This document shows, piece after piece, positions 33,591-40,983 of a DNA stretch of 58,672 nucleotides. The position numbers were made by a program, and so were the translations under genes. Source of the stretch: a virus; the IMG/VR virus record IMGVR_UViG_3300021440_000026, positions 1 to 58,672 of that record; one strand, written 5' to 3'. The notes beneath the pieces are model-generated. The model worked only from the letters and a program-made list of their open reading frames with translations. It searched no databases and was not told the DNA's origin. Numbering within the stretch: position 1 is the stretch's first letter; every line of letters starts with the position of its first letter.

Positions 33591-33731
33591 CTTCATTCTC
33601 CTTTCCGTTTTTTTTGTTTAGTGCCTGCGTTACCATTTTTTTTGGAAGCGCAGGGCTTTTTCTGCTATCTATTTTATTTTCACTACTTAATGTAGGCTTG
33701 GACTGGCGTTCCAAGAACCCTATTTCTGCAT
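33583..33731 (-). pseudogene. Small gene broken by a one-base deletion
   Basis: The perfect ribosome site AAGGAG before ATG 33731 is followed by only CAG AAA TAG. The -1 frame continues IGFLERQSKPTLSSENKIDS through to a stop that overlaps the next start (33590) by eight bases. The stretch is 149 bases, one short of a multiple of three. An extra A in CAGAAATAGG gives a 49-residue basic protein. A small stretch of unclear bases (33732-33758) separates it from the gene upstream. Confidence 0.5.
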
Positions 33732-33758
33732 GATATTCTCCTTAAAATTACCAGCAAC

Positions 33759-33929
33759 TTAATTCGCCATACTGGATTGGCTCAAAAAACTTTCATTACA
33801 CGATTCGCAAATATCAGACTGGAATTCGTCTTTTTCTTCGCAAAAATCGTTGTGGCATACTTTGCATGACAGCAAAACTTCACCATTATGCGGAAACTTA
33901 TCAAACGGCGTTACGTATTCATAGTGCAT
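33759..33929 (-). CDS. Small zinc-ribbon protein
   Basis: ATG 33929 is chosen because GAGGA is 7 bases upstream; an earlier in-frame ATG lies inside the upstream gene's end. The 56-residue protein has LLSCKVCHNDFCEEKDEFQS and DICESCNESF: two CxxC knuckles about 20 residues apart. A zinc ribbon is likely. Function unknown. Confidence 0.6.
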   Translation of the reverse strand: MHYEYVTPFDKFPHNGEVLLSCKVCHNDFCEEKDEFQSDICESCNESFLSQSSMAN

Positions 33930-34102
33930 TTTATTTCCTCGCATTGTATTTTGATTAGTGTGCTTAAAACCATGATCTTTGCAATCAGTTCTTTGTTTGC
34001 GTTAAGCCCGCCATAATAATCAAGTTCCGTGGCAAAATCGATTGTTTCTTCGTTGATTTTTTCTAACTTTTTAATCAATTTCTTGGCTTTTTGTTTGGTC
34101 AT
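33911..34102 (-). CDS. Small helical protein at the head of the leftward early set
   Basis: A 63-residue protein MTKQKAKKLIKKLEKINEET with a basic N-terminal helix and a hydrophobic helix (LIAKIMVLSTLIKIQCEEIK). It is the first leftward gene after the divergent control region at 34103-34217. It overlaps the next gene by 19 bases. No family recognised. Confidence 0.5.
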   Translation of the reverse strand: MTKQKAKKLIKKLEKINEETIDFATELDYYGGLNANKELIAKIMVLSTLIKIQCEEIKCTMNT

Positions 34103-34217
34103 TTCCTACATCCGTTGAATCAATAAACGTACTTTAACAAGTAAATTTTTCAAACGCAAGCTATTTTTTTAGTTTTTACGAGGATTATTTTTTTGTTGTT
34201 TTTGGGCTTAATAAACG
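34103..34217. other. Divergent control region between early sets
   Basis: No gene lies here. On the - strand TTGCGT-N17-TAAAGT (about 34165-34137) is a possible leftward promoter. The rightward promoter lies at 34218. T-rich tracts (TTTTTTTAG, twice) resemble the upstream part of the 36768 promoter. A possible operator region for the small HTH or RHH proteins. Confidence 0.5.
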
Positions 34218-34246
34218 TTGCAAAATTTTAGCGTGGCGGTCATAAT
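34218..34246 (+). promoter_or_regulatory. Rightward early promoter (TTGCAA-N17-CATAAT)
   Basis: TTGCAA (34218-34223) and CATAAT (34241-34246) are 17 bases apart; the spacer has TTTTAGCGTGG, shared with the promoters at 24468 and 36768. The shared sequence suggests a common regulator or a common origin. It is about 29 bases before the first rightward gene. Confidence 0.75.
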
Positions 34247-34274
34247 TGAAGCATTACAACAACGGGAGAATGAA

Positions 34275-34577
34275 ATGGTAGTTTACGGCGAAGATGACAT
34301 GGATGCGATTTTGCAGGTATTTATCGCTAACCCTGAAAAGCGTTTTACGAACAAAGAGATTGCAAAACTTTCTGATACCCCTCCAAAAATCTGCATTGAA
34401 ATTTTGAAAAAATTTGTTGCGGATGGGCGCATCAACCACGGGGAGCAAAATAATGAATGCTACACGACTTACTACATGCAAACGATTGTAGCGGAGAACG
34501 GGGGAATTGCTAAAACGTATGTTTTCCGTGACAAAGCAGTGATTGCGCTTTTTGGGGAATACGCAAAAAATGTTTGA
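34275..34577 (+). CDS. Winged-helix-like early regulator
   Basis: Start ATG 34275 has a GGGAGAATGA site; a longer frame reaching 34218 would cover the promoter. The 100-residue protein has MDAILQVFIANPEKRFTNKE, IAKLSDTPPKICIEILKKFV and ADGRINHGEQ: a winged-helix pattern (helix, helix-turn-helix, wing). Probable DNA-binding regulator at the start of the rightward operon. Confidence 0.55.
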   Translation: MVVYGEDDMDAILQVFIANPEKRFTNKEIAKLSDTPPKICIEILKKFVADGRINHGEQNNECYTTYYMQTIVAENGGIAKTYVFRDKAVIALFGEYAKNV

Positions 34578-34746
34578 CCCGAAACCGGATGCAGTCGCAT
34601 ACTTCCGCGAACGCACAAATTTAGATACGCACTACATTCACACGCGCAAAGCATGTGTATGCGGTAAACGCGTAACACTTAAGCAGCTAACACAATATGG
34701 AAAATGCAATTCATGCAGAAAGGTAAAAAATGGAATTGGTAAATAG
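34570..34746 (+). CDS. Small zinc-ribbon protein
   Basis: A 58-residue protein MFDPKPDAVAYFRERTNLDT with ACVCGKRVTLKQLTQYGKCN followed by SCRK: C-x-C and CxxC pairs about 17 residues apart. ATG 34570 overlaps the previous stop. Zinc binding and a role near replication or transcription are plausible. Confidence 0.6.
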   Translation: MFDPKPDAVAYFRERTNLDTHYIHTRKACVCGKRVTLKQLTQYGKCNSCRKVKNGIGK

Positions 34747-34924
34747 GGAAGAATTTAACAAACATGCGAAAGAAGCAAAGGACATTCGGGAGGCATTACG
34801 TTACCCACCGCACGTGCGCGAAGAATGGGAGGACTTGTACAAGACGCATAAAATGGTTGGTGCATTTAAAAGCCTTGCCAAAATTGTTGATAAACGTGGA
34901 TTTCACACTTTGAAAGGAAAATAA
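34730..34924 (+). CDS. Small helical hypothetical protein
   Basis: A 64-residue charged protein MELVNREEFNKHAKEAKDIR. It overlaps the zinc-ribbon gene by 17 bases. Mostly helix with aromatic residues (YPPHVREEWEDLYK). No family recognised. Confidence 0.5.
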   Translation: MELVNREEFNKHAKEAKDIREALRYPPHVREEWEDLYKTHKMVGAFKSLAKIVDKRGFHTLKGK

Positions 34925-35163
34925 TGAACTGGCAACCAATGGAAAGCGCGCCAAAGGATCGAAGGATTTTGCTTTATTACGAAAAGCCGATTTTTACTGG
35001 TTATTTTGTAACAGTAGGAAAATGGTGCCAAGATGAATATTCCAAATATCCAAAACCATATTGGGAAAATGACGTTAAGCAATTGTCTGGAATTTTAAGG
35101 CAACGTGATTACCAGCCAACGCTTTGGGCAGAAATTGAATTACCAAAACCTAAGGAAGAATAA
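34924..35163 (+). CDS. DUF551-like phage protein
   Basis: The 79-residue protein begins MNWQPMESAPKDRRILLYYE and ends PTLWAEIELPKPKEE. The W-x-P-x-x-S/T-A-P-K-D start and the W...PLP/LPxP end are typical of DUF551, a frequent small phage protein with unknown role. Overlaps the next gene by one base. Confidence 0.7.
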   Translation: MNWQPMESAPKDRRILLYYEKPIFTGYFVTVGKWCQDEYSKYPKPYWENDVKQLSGILRQRDYQPTLWAEIELPKPKEE

Positions 35164-35312
35164 TGGAAACATGGGAAGAACAAGCAAAACCGATCTTGCT
35201 GAACGGCTGGGGATTCCCGAACGATTCGCAATCCGACAAATTGTGGTCGCACATGGCAAAAATCACGAAAACATTTTTTACGGAACTCGAACCTGAAGGG
35301 ATTTTACAATGA
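35163..35312 (+). CDS. Small hypothetical protein
   Basis: A 49-residue protein METWEEQAKPILLNGWGFPN, then DSQSDKLWSHMAKITKTFFT. Starts on the last base of the DUF551 stop and ends with ATGA overlap with the next gene. The overlap on both sides supports it as a real gene. No family recognised. Confidence 0.5.
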   Translation: METWEEQAKPILLNGWGFPNDSQSDKLWSHMAKITKTFFTELEPEGILQ

Positions 35313-35530
35313 GGAGCCTATCGCACTTGGAGCGCATCGCCATGGAAACTGTTAGGCAGCAGGGATGCGTATTAAGCAGCTCACTTCCTACTCGGTCGCA
35401 AAACGGCATGCGAGAATTGCCGTCGGATATACCCGGAATTCGTGTATACAAGAACCTTGTCAAAGACGGGTTTTTAAAACGGGAAGAGGGCGTGGATTCT
35501 TTTGGCTTTGTTTTAACGGGGAATAAATGA
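35309..35530 (+). CDS. Small winged-helix-like protein
   Basis: A 73-residue protein MRSLSHLERIAMETVRQQGC with the second half GIRVYKNLVKDGFLKREEGV. The pattern, helix then turn then recognition-like helix then wing (GFVLTGN), suggests a winged-helix DNA-binding fold. It overlaps the methyltransferase gene by ATGA, so the two may be functionally linked. Confidence 0.45.
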   Translation: MRSLSHLERIAMETVRQQGCVLSSSLPTRSQNGMRELPSDIPGIRVYKNLVKDGFLKREEGVDSFGFVLTGNK

Positions 35531-36249
35531 CCCCAACAATAATTGGCAATTGCACACTATACAATGCGGATTGCTTGGATGTGTTGCCAAAACTATCGGA
35601 AGTAGATGCAGTGATAACCGATCCTCCCTATGAAAAAGAAGCGCATACAGATATGCGGCGTTCTAGGCTCGCAATAAAAAACAAAGTTAATGACGTTATC
35701 GATTTTGATTCGATAGACGAAAAAACACGGGATGCTATTGCGGAATACTGCGCAAAACTCTGCGCTGGATGGGCTTTGATGTTCTGCCAAGCTGAAGGCG
35801 TGCACTTGTGGCGTGCTGCGGTCGAAAAATTCGGTGCAAAATACAAGCGTGCAATGGTATGGATTAAACCCGATTCGTCATCTCAATTTAACGGGCAATG
35901 TCCATCTCAGTGGTATGAAAGTATTGTGGCGGCATGGTGCGGCAAAGGTACAAGCGTGTGGAACGGTGGTGGCAAGCGTGGCGTGTTTACGCACAATTGC
36001 AACACTGGGCGATTCGGCGGGCACCCGACTGAAAAGCCCGTTCCGTTGATGAGCGAATTGGTGACGTTGTTTTCTAACGATGGATGGCTAGTACTTGACC
36101 CGTTTATGGGCAGCGGTACTACGGCTATTTCCTGCATCCGATCTGGTCGTAATTTTATTGGGATTGAACGAGACAAGAAATATTTTGACATTACGTGCAA
36201 AAGAATCACTGCAGAATACGCGCAGGGTGATTTTTTTAGGGGAAAATGA
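35527..36249 (+). CDS. DNA adenine/N4 methyltransferase (class beta)
   Basis: The 240-residue protein has catalytic motif TDPPYEKE (about 31-38; DPPY) and a C-terminal FMGSGTT block (about 199) that binds SAM. The motif order DPPY before FxGxG is that of class beta enzymes. DPPY favours N6-adenine methylation. An adjacent restriction nuclease is missing, so it is an orphan enzyme, possibly to protect phage DNA from host restriction. GHPTEKP is also present before the SAM block, as expected. Confidence 0.9.
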   Translation: MTPTIIGNCTLYNADCLDVLPKLSEVDAVITDPPYEKEAHTDMRRSRLAIKNKVNDVIDFDSIDEKTRDAIAEYCAKLCAGWALMFCQAEGVHLWRAAVEKFGAKYKRAMVWIKPDSSSQFNGQCPSQWYESIVAAWCGKGTSVWNGGGKRGVFTHNCNTGRFGGHPTEKPVPLMSELVTLFSNDGWLVLDPFMGSGTTAISCIRSGRNFIGIERDKKYFDITCKRITAEYAQGDFFRGK

Positions 36250-36250
36250 A

Positions 36251-36631
36251 ATGACTGAATTTGAAAAAAACTTGGCAGTACTGGAAAAGTCATACGAAAA
36301 AGGCAGGCTATTTGAAATAAACCGCCAAGAAGGCACTTGGCAATGCTCTCGTATTGATAAAAAAAATAAAGTGTTTTTTATGCACCGTGAAAATTTTACA
36401 GAAGAAGCGGAATGCGTGAATAAATTAAGATGCTTAGTTGCATCGTGGGATGGAAGTATGAATGCTTTTTGGGATTTGAAAATATATTCTCGAAATATAT
36501 TGATATGGACTAAGCCAGCACAAAAAGAAACGCATAGAATAATCATGGATTTTTCCTTTTTGGAAAGAAATACATTAGAACTTGTATATGACTTGAGAGA
36601 CATTGATGAACAAAAAAACCAAACTAACTGA
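36251..36631 (+). CDS. Hypothetical protein after the methyltransferase
   Basis: Start ATG 36251 follows a GGGGAAAATGA site. The 126-residue protein starts MTEFEKNLAVLEKSYEKGRL and has aromatic strands (KVFFMHRENFTEEAECV, AFWDLKIYSRNILIW). No family recognised. It overlaps the next HTH gene by 26 bases. Confidence 0.5.
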   Translation: MTEFEKNLAVLEKSYEKGRLFEINRQEGTWQCSRIDKKNKVFFMHRENFTEEAECVNKLRCLVASWDGSMNAFWDLKIYSRNILIWTKPAQKETHRIIMDFSFLERNTLELVYDLRDIDEQKNQTN

Positions 36632-36767
36632 TACGCAAGTGCGTGAAATTCGCGAAAAATACATGGCTTACATTATTGGCTATCCGCGTTTGGCAAAAGA
36701 ATATAACTGTGGCGAAAGCACCATTCGCGACATTGTGACTTATAGAACACGGAAAAACGTTCTTTGA
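36606..36767 (+). CDS. Small HTH protein
   Basis: The 53-residue protein is MNKKTKLTDTQVREIREKYM, then LAKEYNCGESTIRDIVTYRT. LTDxQVREIREKY followed by LAKEYNCGESTIRDIV is a helix-turn-helix as in resolvase-like and HNH-associated HTH modules. Likely a DNA-binding regulator. It ends next to the promoter at 36768, which it could regulate. Confidence 0.65.
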   Translation: MNKKTKLTDTQVREIREKYMAYIIGYPRLAKEYNCGESTIRDIVTYRTRKNVL

Positions 36768-36795
36768 TTGAGTTATTTTTTTAGCGTGGTATAAT
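36768..36795 (+). promoter_or_regulatory. Rightward promoter (TTGAGT-N16-TATAAT), extended -10
   Basis: TTGAGT (36768-36773) and TATAAT (36790-36795) flank a 16-base spacer, with TGG before the -10. Spacer and -10, TATTTTTTTAGCGTGG and TATAAT, are the same 22 bases as in the leftward promoter at 24468-24495. It starts just after the HTH stop and 40 bases before the next gene. Confidence 0.85.
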
Positions 36796-36836
36796 GCAAA
36801 TAGGTGGAATTTCACCGAATCAGAATGGAGAAACAA

Positions 36837-37415
36837 ATGAGAAAAATTGTACAAATAACCGCAAACAACGGTGCTTTGTTTTCCTTAAGCGATGATGGGA
36901 AAGTATTTGTTGCCAGCCCTTATCCAAACACAACTTGGCTAGAAATGCCGGACCTTCCGCAAGATTATGATCTTAAAAAGCTCACAGAAACTGGAACAAA
37001 AGTATGGGCGGATGTGCCAAACGCCACGGAATTTGTTGAGGATTTGCGAGGTAATGATAAAAACATTATAACCATTAAAAATGATGAACCACTAATAGGA
37101 GGGTATGACTATTCAAAGCCTATTGATTCATTTTGTGCAATTTCTTTTAAAGAAGCGTTAAAGATTGGAATGTCGCCTGAAGAATACGATCATAATAAAT
37201 TGCGTAAAGCTATTTGTGTTTTGACTAACAAACTCTTATCAGTTGGAATCAAAGAAGAAATGCCAGTGTTTGTATTAAAGCCAACAGATAAGTTTTCACC
37301 TTATGCAATAACTTATTGGCGCGGGCTAAGCCGTAACAAAGACGCACAACCAATATACCACGAATTTATCGAATGGATGAGAGCGAACAGAAACAAGGTA
37401 AAGGAACCAGACTAA
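36837..37415 (+). CDS. Hypothetical protein after the promoter
   Basis: ATG 36837 (GGAG upstream) is preferred over an earlier codon that would lie at the transcript start. The 192-residue protein has a beta-like N-terminus (IVQITANNGALFSLSDDGKV) and a helical C-terminal half. No family recognised. It is the first gene of a transcript that continues into the Nin genes. Confidence 0.5.
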   Translation: MRKIVQITANNGALFSLSDDGKVFVASPYPNTTWLEMPDLPQDYDLKKLTETGTKVWADVPNATEFVEDLRGNDKNIITIKNDEPLIGGYDYSKPIDSFCAISFKEALKIGMSPEEYDHNKLRKAICVLTNKLLSVGIKEEMPVFVLKPTDKFSPYAITYWRGLSRNKDAQPIYHEFIEWMRANRNKVKEPD

Positions 37416-37612
37416 TGCGCTTATTAAACGATGTTGCCAGATGCAATGGTGTCGGCTACGATGAAGGAAACGGCATGGAGTGGCGCGAGGGCTGCGAGAA
37501 CTGCGCACGCCGTTTGTGCATTGTTAAAGGTCATACACATTGGTGGATGGAGCCTCCACCAATTATTGCGGTTGAATGCGAATTTCTAATACCAATGGAG
37601 AAAGAAAAATGA
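37415..37612 (+). CDS. Small Cys-containing protein
   Basis: From ATG 37415 (AAGGAA site), 65 residues: MRLLNDVARCNGVGYDEGNG, then MEWREGCENCARRLCIVKGH. CENC with CNG may form a small metal site. Start overlaps the previous stop (TAATG). Common in phages in my experience, function unknown. Confidence 0.5.
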   Translation: MRLLNDVARCNGVGYDEGNGMEWREGCENCARRLCIVKGHTHWWMEPPPIIAVECEFLIPMEKEK

Positions 37613-37863
37613 TTAAATTTACAAAAATCACAGAAGATAATTTGCCAGAACTAGGCGTGCCGGTCATTTTGGCATGGGAGAAAAACCCGTTTAAGAAAAC
37701 AAATAAACCGCTTGTCGGGTTTGCTGCTTATAAACGCACAAATTACGAAGAAGGGTGGCTATGGGAAGAGGTAACAGGCGCAGAGGAAACAATGGACTGG
37801 GAAGATAATTACAAGCCAACGCATTTTGCGCTTTACCCAGAATTTTTAATTGATGAGAAATAG
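37609..37863 (+). CDS. Small hypothetical protein with a DUF551-like end
   Basis: ATG 37609 overlaps the previous stop. The 84-residue protein MIKFTKITEDNLPELGVPVI has the C-terminus NYKPTHFALYPEFLIDEK, like the WxPLP-type end of DUF551-like proteins, which often have PTHWxPLP. No function known. Confidence 0.5.
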   Translation: MIKFTKITEDNLPELGVPVILAWEKNPFKKTNKPLVGFAAYKRTNYEEGWLWEEVTGAEETMDWEDNYKPTHFALYPEFLIDEK

Positions 37864-37865
37864 TT

Positions 37866-38090
37866 ATGAGAAAACAAATAGACATGACGCGCACCCAGTG
37901 GTTTAAAAGTTGTAAACCTGCACATGATGGCGTGTACGAAGTTAAATTGTTTGGAAGTGAAGGATATTATTGCCTATTCAAGCATGGGAAATGGGGTATG
38001 ACGGGAATTTCACCTAAAGATGCTATTGCTTGGGGAATGCCATCAAGAAAACAAAACAGAATATGGCGCGGATTAGCTGTAAAGCCATGA
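37866..38090 (+). CDS. Small hypothetical protein
   Basis: A 74-residue protein MRKQIDMTRTQWFKSCKPAH with a beta-like middle (GVYEVKLFGSEGYYCLFKHG). It overlaps the NinB-like gene. No family recognised. Confidence 0.5.
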   Translation: MRKQIDMTRTQWFKSCKPAHDGVYEVKLFGSEGYYCLFKHGKWGMTGISPKDAIAWGMPSRKQNRIWRGLAVKP

Positions 38091-38494
38091 TGCTCTATAA
38101 AGAATTTACGCTTTCCACGCCTGCTGCGGCAAGCGTAATGATCAATTTTTTGAAGCAGAACGCTGGCGTGTTCTCTGAAAATGGAACACCGCTGCGCGTG
38201 CTTATTACGTCAGAAGAGAAGAAACGTAACGTTGAGCAAAACCGTTTTTATTGGGGCGTTGTGCTAAAAAACATAGCAGAACAATCATGGGTAGCTGGCA
38301 AACAATATTGCAAGGATGTGTGGCATGAACACTTTGCGCGTATGTTTGGAGTTTGTGACGAAATGACATTACCTAACGGGGAAATTATCTTGCGCAGAAA
38401 ATCGACAACACAAATGACAATTGGTGAGTTTTCAGAATATTTAAACCAAGTTCAATCTTATGCAGCAAGCGAATTGTCAGTAGGCTTTGAATGA
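38087..38494 (+). CDS. ninB: NinB-like recombination protein
   Basis: From ATG 38087 (ATGATG, overlapping the previous stop), 135 residues. NRFYWGVVLKNIAEQSWVAG (about 57) and VWHEHFARMFGV (about 83) match the NinB (lambda Orf) family, which binds SSB and single-stranded DNA in recombination mediated by annealing proteins. It is followed by the NinG gene, as in lambda. Confidence 0.8.
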   Translation: MMLYKEFTLSTPAAASVMINFLKQNAGVFSENGTPLRVLITSEEKKRNVEQNRFYWGVVLKNIAEQSWVAGKQYCKDVWHEHFARMFGVCDEMTLPNGEIILRRKSTTQMTIGEFSEYLNQVQSYAASELSVGFE

Positions 38495-39093
38495 AACGTA
38501 CCGGATTTGTGCGTAAAATCCCCGCGCCAGTATCGCTAGAACAACGCCAAAAGCCACAAAAGAAGTGCGCCGTCAAAACGTGCCGCGCTTTGTTTACGCC
38601 GCGCACCATTACACATAAAGCATGCTCGCCAGAATGTGCATTGATAATAGCAGAGGATGTGCGTAAGAGAAAGGAACGCAAAGAATACAAAGAACGAAAA
38701 GAAAAATTAAAATCTCGCACAAGTTATGCAGAAGAAGCGCAAGAAGTTTTTAATCGATACATAAATTTGCGCGACAAAAATAAGCCATGTATAAGCTGCG
38801 ATAAACCAGCGCATAAAGGTGTTAGGAATGCGTCACATTACAAATCGCGGGGAGCCTATTCCGCATTACGGTTTAATCTTTGGAATACAAATACTTCTTG
38901 CTATAGTTGTAATTTTGAAAAAGCAGGCAACATCGGAGAATATCGCCCGCGCTTGATTAAAAAAATTGGCATAGAAAAAGTAGAATTTCTCGAAAACCAT
39001 CCGCGGTCGCGTATTTACGACAAAGACTATTTAATCAGGTTGAAAAACATTTTTTCGCGTAAAATAAAGAGACTAAAATCACGCATTGAATAA
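38491..39093 (+). CDS. ninG: NinG (Rap-like) recombination nuclease
   Basis: The 200-residue protein begins with a Cys cluster CAVKTCRALFTP (about 26), then CSPEC, followed by a charged helical region, and then NKPCISCDKPAHKGVRNASHY (about 95-115) and NTSCYSCNFEKAG (about 133). This is the NinG/Rap pattern: zinc-binding cysteines and an HxxH-like HNH core. Rap cuts branched recombination intermediates. Overlap with NinB by ATGA. Confidence 0.8.
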   Translation: MKRTGFVRKIPAPVSLEQRQKPQKKCAVKTCRALFTPRTITHKACSPECALIIAEDVRKRKERKEYKERKEKLKSRTSYAEEAQEVFNRYINLRDKNKPCISCDKPAHKGVRNASHYKSRGAYSALRFNLWNTNTSCYSCNFEKAGNIGEYRPRLIKKIGIEKVEFLENHPRSRIYDKDYLIRLKNIFSRKIKRLKSRIE

Positions 39094-39103
39094 AGGAGAA
39101 ATA

Positions 39104-39289
39104 ATGAGCACAAAAACCTACCGCATATCGTTTGATATTGAGTGTGGTTTATTTGCATCTTCCAACGAAGATTTAAGAGAGGAAATAAAAATACAAATTA
39201 AAAAAGAAATTCCCTATTTTTTATTCATGGAGGATCATTGTTATGAGGCAGAAATAAAAGATTTTTTAATCGTGGAGATCGATAAATGA
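39104..39289 (+). CDS. Small hypothetical protein
   Basis: ATG 39104 (AAAGGAGAAATA site) is the start. The 61-residue protein MSTKTYRISFDIECGLFASS ends KDFLIVEIDK, with a beta-helix-beta look. No family recognised. ATGA overlap with the next gene. Confidence 0.5.
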   Translation: MSTKTYRISFDIECGLFASSNEDLREEIKIQIKKEIPYFLFMEDHCYEAEIKDFLIVEIDK

Positions 39290-39516
39290 AAAGAATGACA
39301 GCAGCAGAAGCGTTGAGAGCTGGATATTTCCGGCTACACGGAACCAGCAAAGCCCTGAATTCCGAAAAAGGCGAAACGGTTGAATTGTTTACGGATTTGG
39401 AAGCGAAGATGATTACTACGCTAGAAGAGATACACGAAATATTAAAGCCAAAAAACATGGAATTTACAAATAATGCAATTGCTAAACTTATAGCAGAAGT
39501 TCGTGGCGAAAAATGA
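39286..39516 (+). CDS. Small protein, tandem paralogue 1
   Basis: A 76-residue protein MKRMTAAEALRAGYFRLHGT, with GETVELFTDLEAKMITTLEE. The next gene begins MKRITLEEALSAGYVPGFGK and has GEMVEIFTHLEEEMLEVLE: the same plan, shorter. So the two are tandem duplicates. Function unknown. Confidence 0.55.
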   Translation: MKRMTAAEALRAGYFRLHGTSKALNSEKGETVELFTDLEAKMITTLEEIHEILKPKNMEFTNNAIAKLIAEVRGEK

Positions 39517-39653
39517 AACGGATAACGCTTGAAGAGGCTTTATCGGCAGGTTACGTTCCCGGGTTTGGGAAATTTGCGAAAACCTCTGAACTTGGAGAAA
39601 TGGTTGAAATATTCACGCATCTGGAAGAAGAAATGTTGGAAGTTTTGGAGTAA
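39513..39653 (+). CDS. Small protein, tandem paralogue 2
   Basis: A 46-residue protein starting MKRITLEEALSAGYVPGFGK. It is homologous to the first two-thirds of the previous gene, and overlaps it by ATGA. It ends 86 bases before the next gene, with no clear promoter between. Confidence 0.55.
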   Translation: MKRITLEEALSAGYVPGFGKFAKTSELGEMVEIFTHLEEEMLEVLE

Positions 39654-39739
39654 TGCTTAAATGAACTTGACTACACAAAGAACGCGCCAAATCTTTATAG
39701 TGAAGTATATTTCACAATCAAAAAAGCCAGAGGAGAGGA

Positions 39740-40066
39740 ATGAAAACACTCGGAGAAAACTTGCGGCTATCGCAATTTGATTTTTGCCTTGATGCGTATA
39801 GCTGCGGAGCGGCATTTTACGGCGAGCCACTATACGTCGCAGAACTTAGTATTGTCGGACAGCGTAACATGACTAAAATTGATGATTTAGACGGCGATAT
39901 TTACTATGCAGACATTATCACCGGATCGCTGTACACAGAAGACGGTATTTGCATGACATCGAATAAAATTACCGCCAAAAATTTCCAACAAACCAAAGAA
40001 AAAATCAAGAAGAAACACGTTGCGCCTATGCAACAAAAAAATTTAGCGAGTAGTGAGCTGTTTTAA
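39740..40066 (+). CDS. Hypothetical protein
   Basis: A 108-residue protein MKTLGENLRLSQFDFCLDAY with SCGAAFYGEPLYVAELS and an acidic middle. The C-terminus is basic (KEKIKKKHV). No family recognised. GAGGAGAGGA is a good ribosome site. Confidence 0.5.
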   Translation: MKTLGENLRLSQFDFCLDAYSCGAAFYGEPLYVAELSIVGQRNMTKIDDLDGDIYYADIITGSLYTEDGICMTSNKITAKNFQQTKEKIKKKHVAPMQQKNLASSELF

Positions 40067-40068
40067 TG

Positions 40069-40097
40069 TTGCGCGCTGTCGGAAGTTCTGATATGAT
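40069..40097 (+). promoter_or_regulatory. Promoter for the small structured RNA (TTGCGC-N17-TATGAT)
   Basis: TTGCGC (40069-40074) and TATGAT (40092-40097) are 17 bases apart, predicting a start at about 40104. The -35 box is the one used at 29191. It lies just after the previous stop codon and points into the structured RNA. Confidence 0.65.
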
Positions 40098-40103
40098 TTA
40101 TCC

Positions 40104-40223
40104 ATGTTGATGTAACGGCGTCGACATAAACAATAGGCCGCTTCGGTCTCTATGCTCTAAATTGGGGAAACCCAGACTGGCCGTTACCAGTTTTTAGAGT
40201 GTGGAGTCCAAAGCGGCTTTTTT
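40104..40223 (+). ncRNA. Small structured RNA with a terminator-like end
   Basis: A predicted transcript of about 120 bases ending in six T. A 7-bp stem (GCCGCTT 40137-40143 with AAGCGGC 40211-40217) encloses a second 7-bp stem (CTCTAAA 40155-40161 with TTTAGAG 40193-40199), which in turn encloses two hairpins: TGGG-GAAA-CCCA (40163-40174) and ACTGG/CCAGT (40076-type, 40176-40191). This is a three-way junction followed by a T tract. It could be an independent small RNA, or the leader-attenuator of the downstream GIY-YIG gene. Confidence 0.7.
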
Positions 40224-40251
40224 ATTTTCTATTAACGGATAGGATAAATTT

Positions 40252-40983
40252 ATGCAATACCCTCACATTAAAGGGATGCTTATTAAAGATCTTCGTATTC
40301 TTGCAGAAGAAATAAAATTAGTTATTTCAGAAAGAACGCCAACAATACGCGCAAAAAGGTTTTTAAAAGAAAATAAACCTGCAAATATTTCACAAGATAA
40401 TAATCTTGAAATTATTAAGTACAATTCATCTTCATATTTAATACCAATTCACCATTTAGCTAAAAAAAAGCTAAATGCCGCAGCTATTTATTTGCCAGCG
40501 TTATTAAATCAAGACTGGTCTCATTTATTTTCTGGCTATGGGTATAGCGAAGAAAGAAAATTTTATGTTTACGCTCATGTAAACCCAGAAATGCCAAACT
40601 TTAGGTCACCAGATATTGTAGGAGGTGCTTATAATGGAACGCCTTTTTATATTGGGAAAGGATCAGAAGAAAGAGCTTTTGATCTTAAGCGAAATCAGGG
40701 ACATGGGAAAGTGTTAAATCAACTTAATAAACTTGGGTATAAAAAAGATTCTATTGTTAAAATAATAAAAAGTGAATTAAATGAAGCGGAAGCATTTGAA
40801 TTAGAATCAAAACTAATATTTTTTTTTGGTACAATATATAATAAAAAACGTGGCGTTCTTTACAATTTAGATACGCCAAAAACACCGAAGTTTTGCGGAA
40901 TGATGAAACGAATGGATTTGTCTTTTTATCACAAACAGGGTGTCGTTATTGGAAGCCATACTTGTGATTTGGAGATTGCATAA
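40252..40983 (+). CDS. GIY-YIG-like endonuclease
   Basis: The 243-residue protein has KFYVYAHVNPEMPNF (about 103-117), GTPFYIGKGSEERAFDLKRN (about 129-148), VKIIKSELNEAEAFELESK (about 169-187). The strand-strand (Y-V-Y, then F-Y-I-G-K-G), the following Arg and the Glu-rich helix with ExxxE are the GIY-YIG nuclease core. The N-terminal 95 residues would be a DNA-binding part. Probably a homing-type nuclease. A structured RNA lies immediately upstream. Confidence 0.7.
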   Translation: MQYPHIKGMLIKDLRILAEEIKLVISERTPTIRAKRFLKENKPANISQDNNLEIIKYNSSSYLIPIHHLAKKKLNAAAIYLPALLNQDWSHLFSGYGYSEERKFYVYAHVNPEMPNFRSPDIVGGAYNGTPFYIGKGSEERAFDLKRNQGHGKVLNQLNKLGYKKDSIVKIIKSELNEAEAFELESKLIFFFGTIYNKKRGVLYNLDTPKTPKFCGMMKRMDLSFYHKQGVVIGSHTCDLEIA

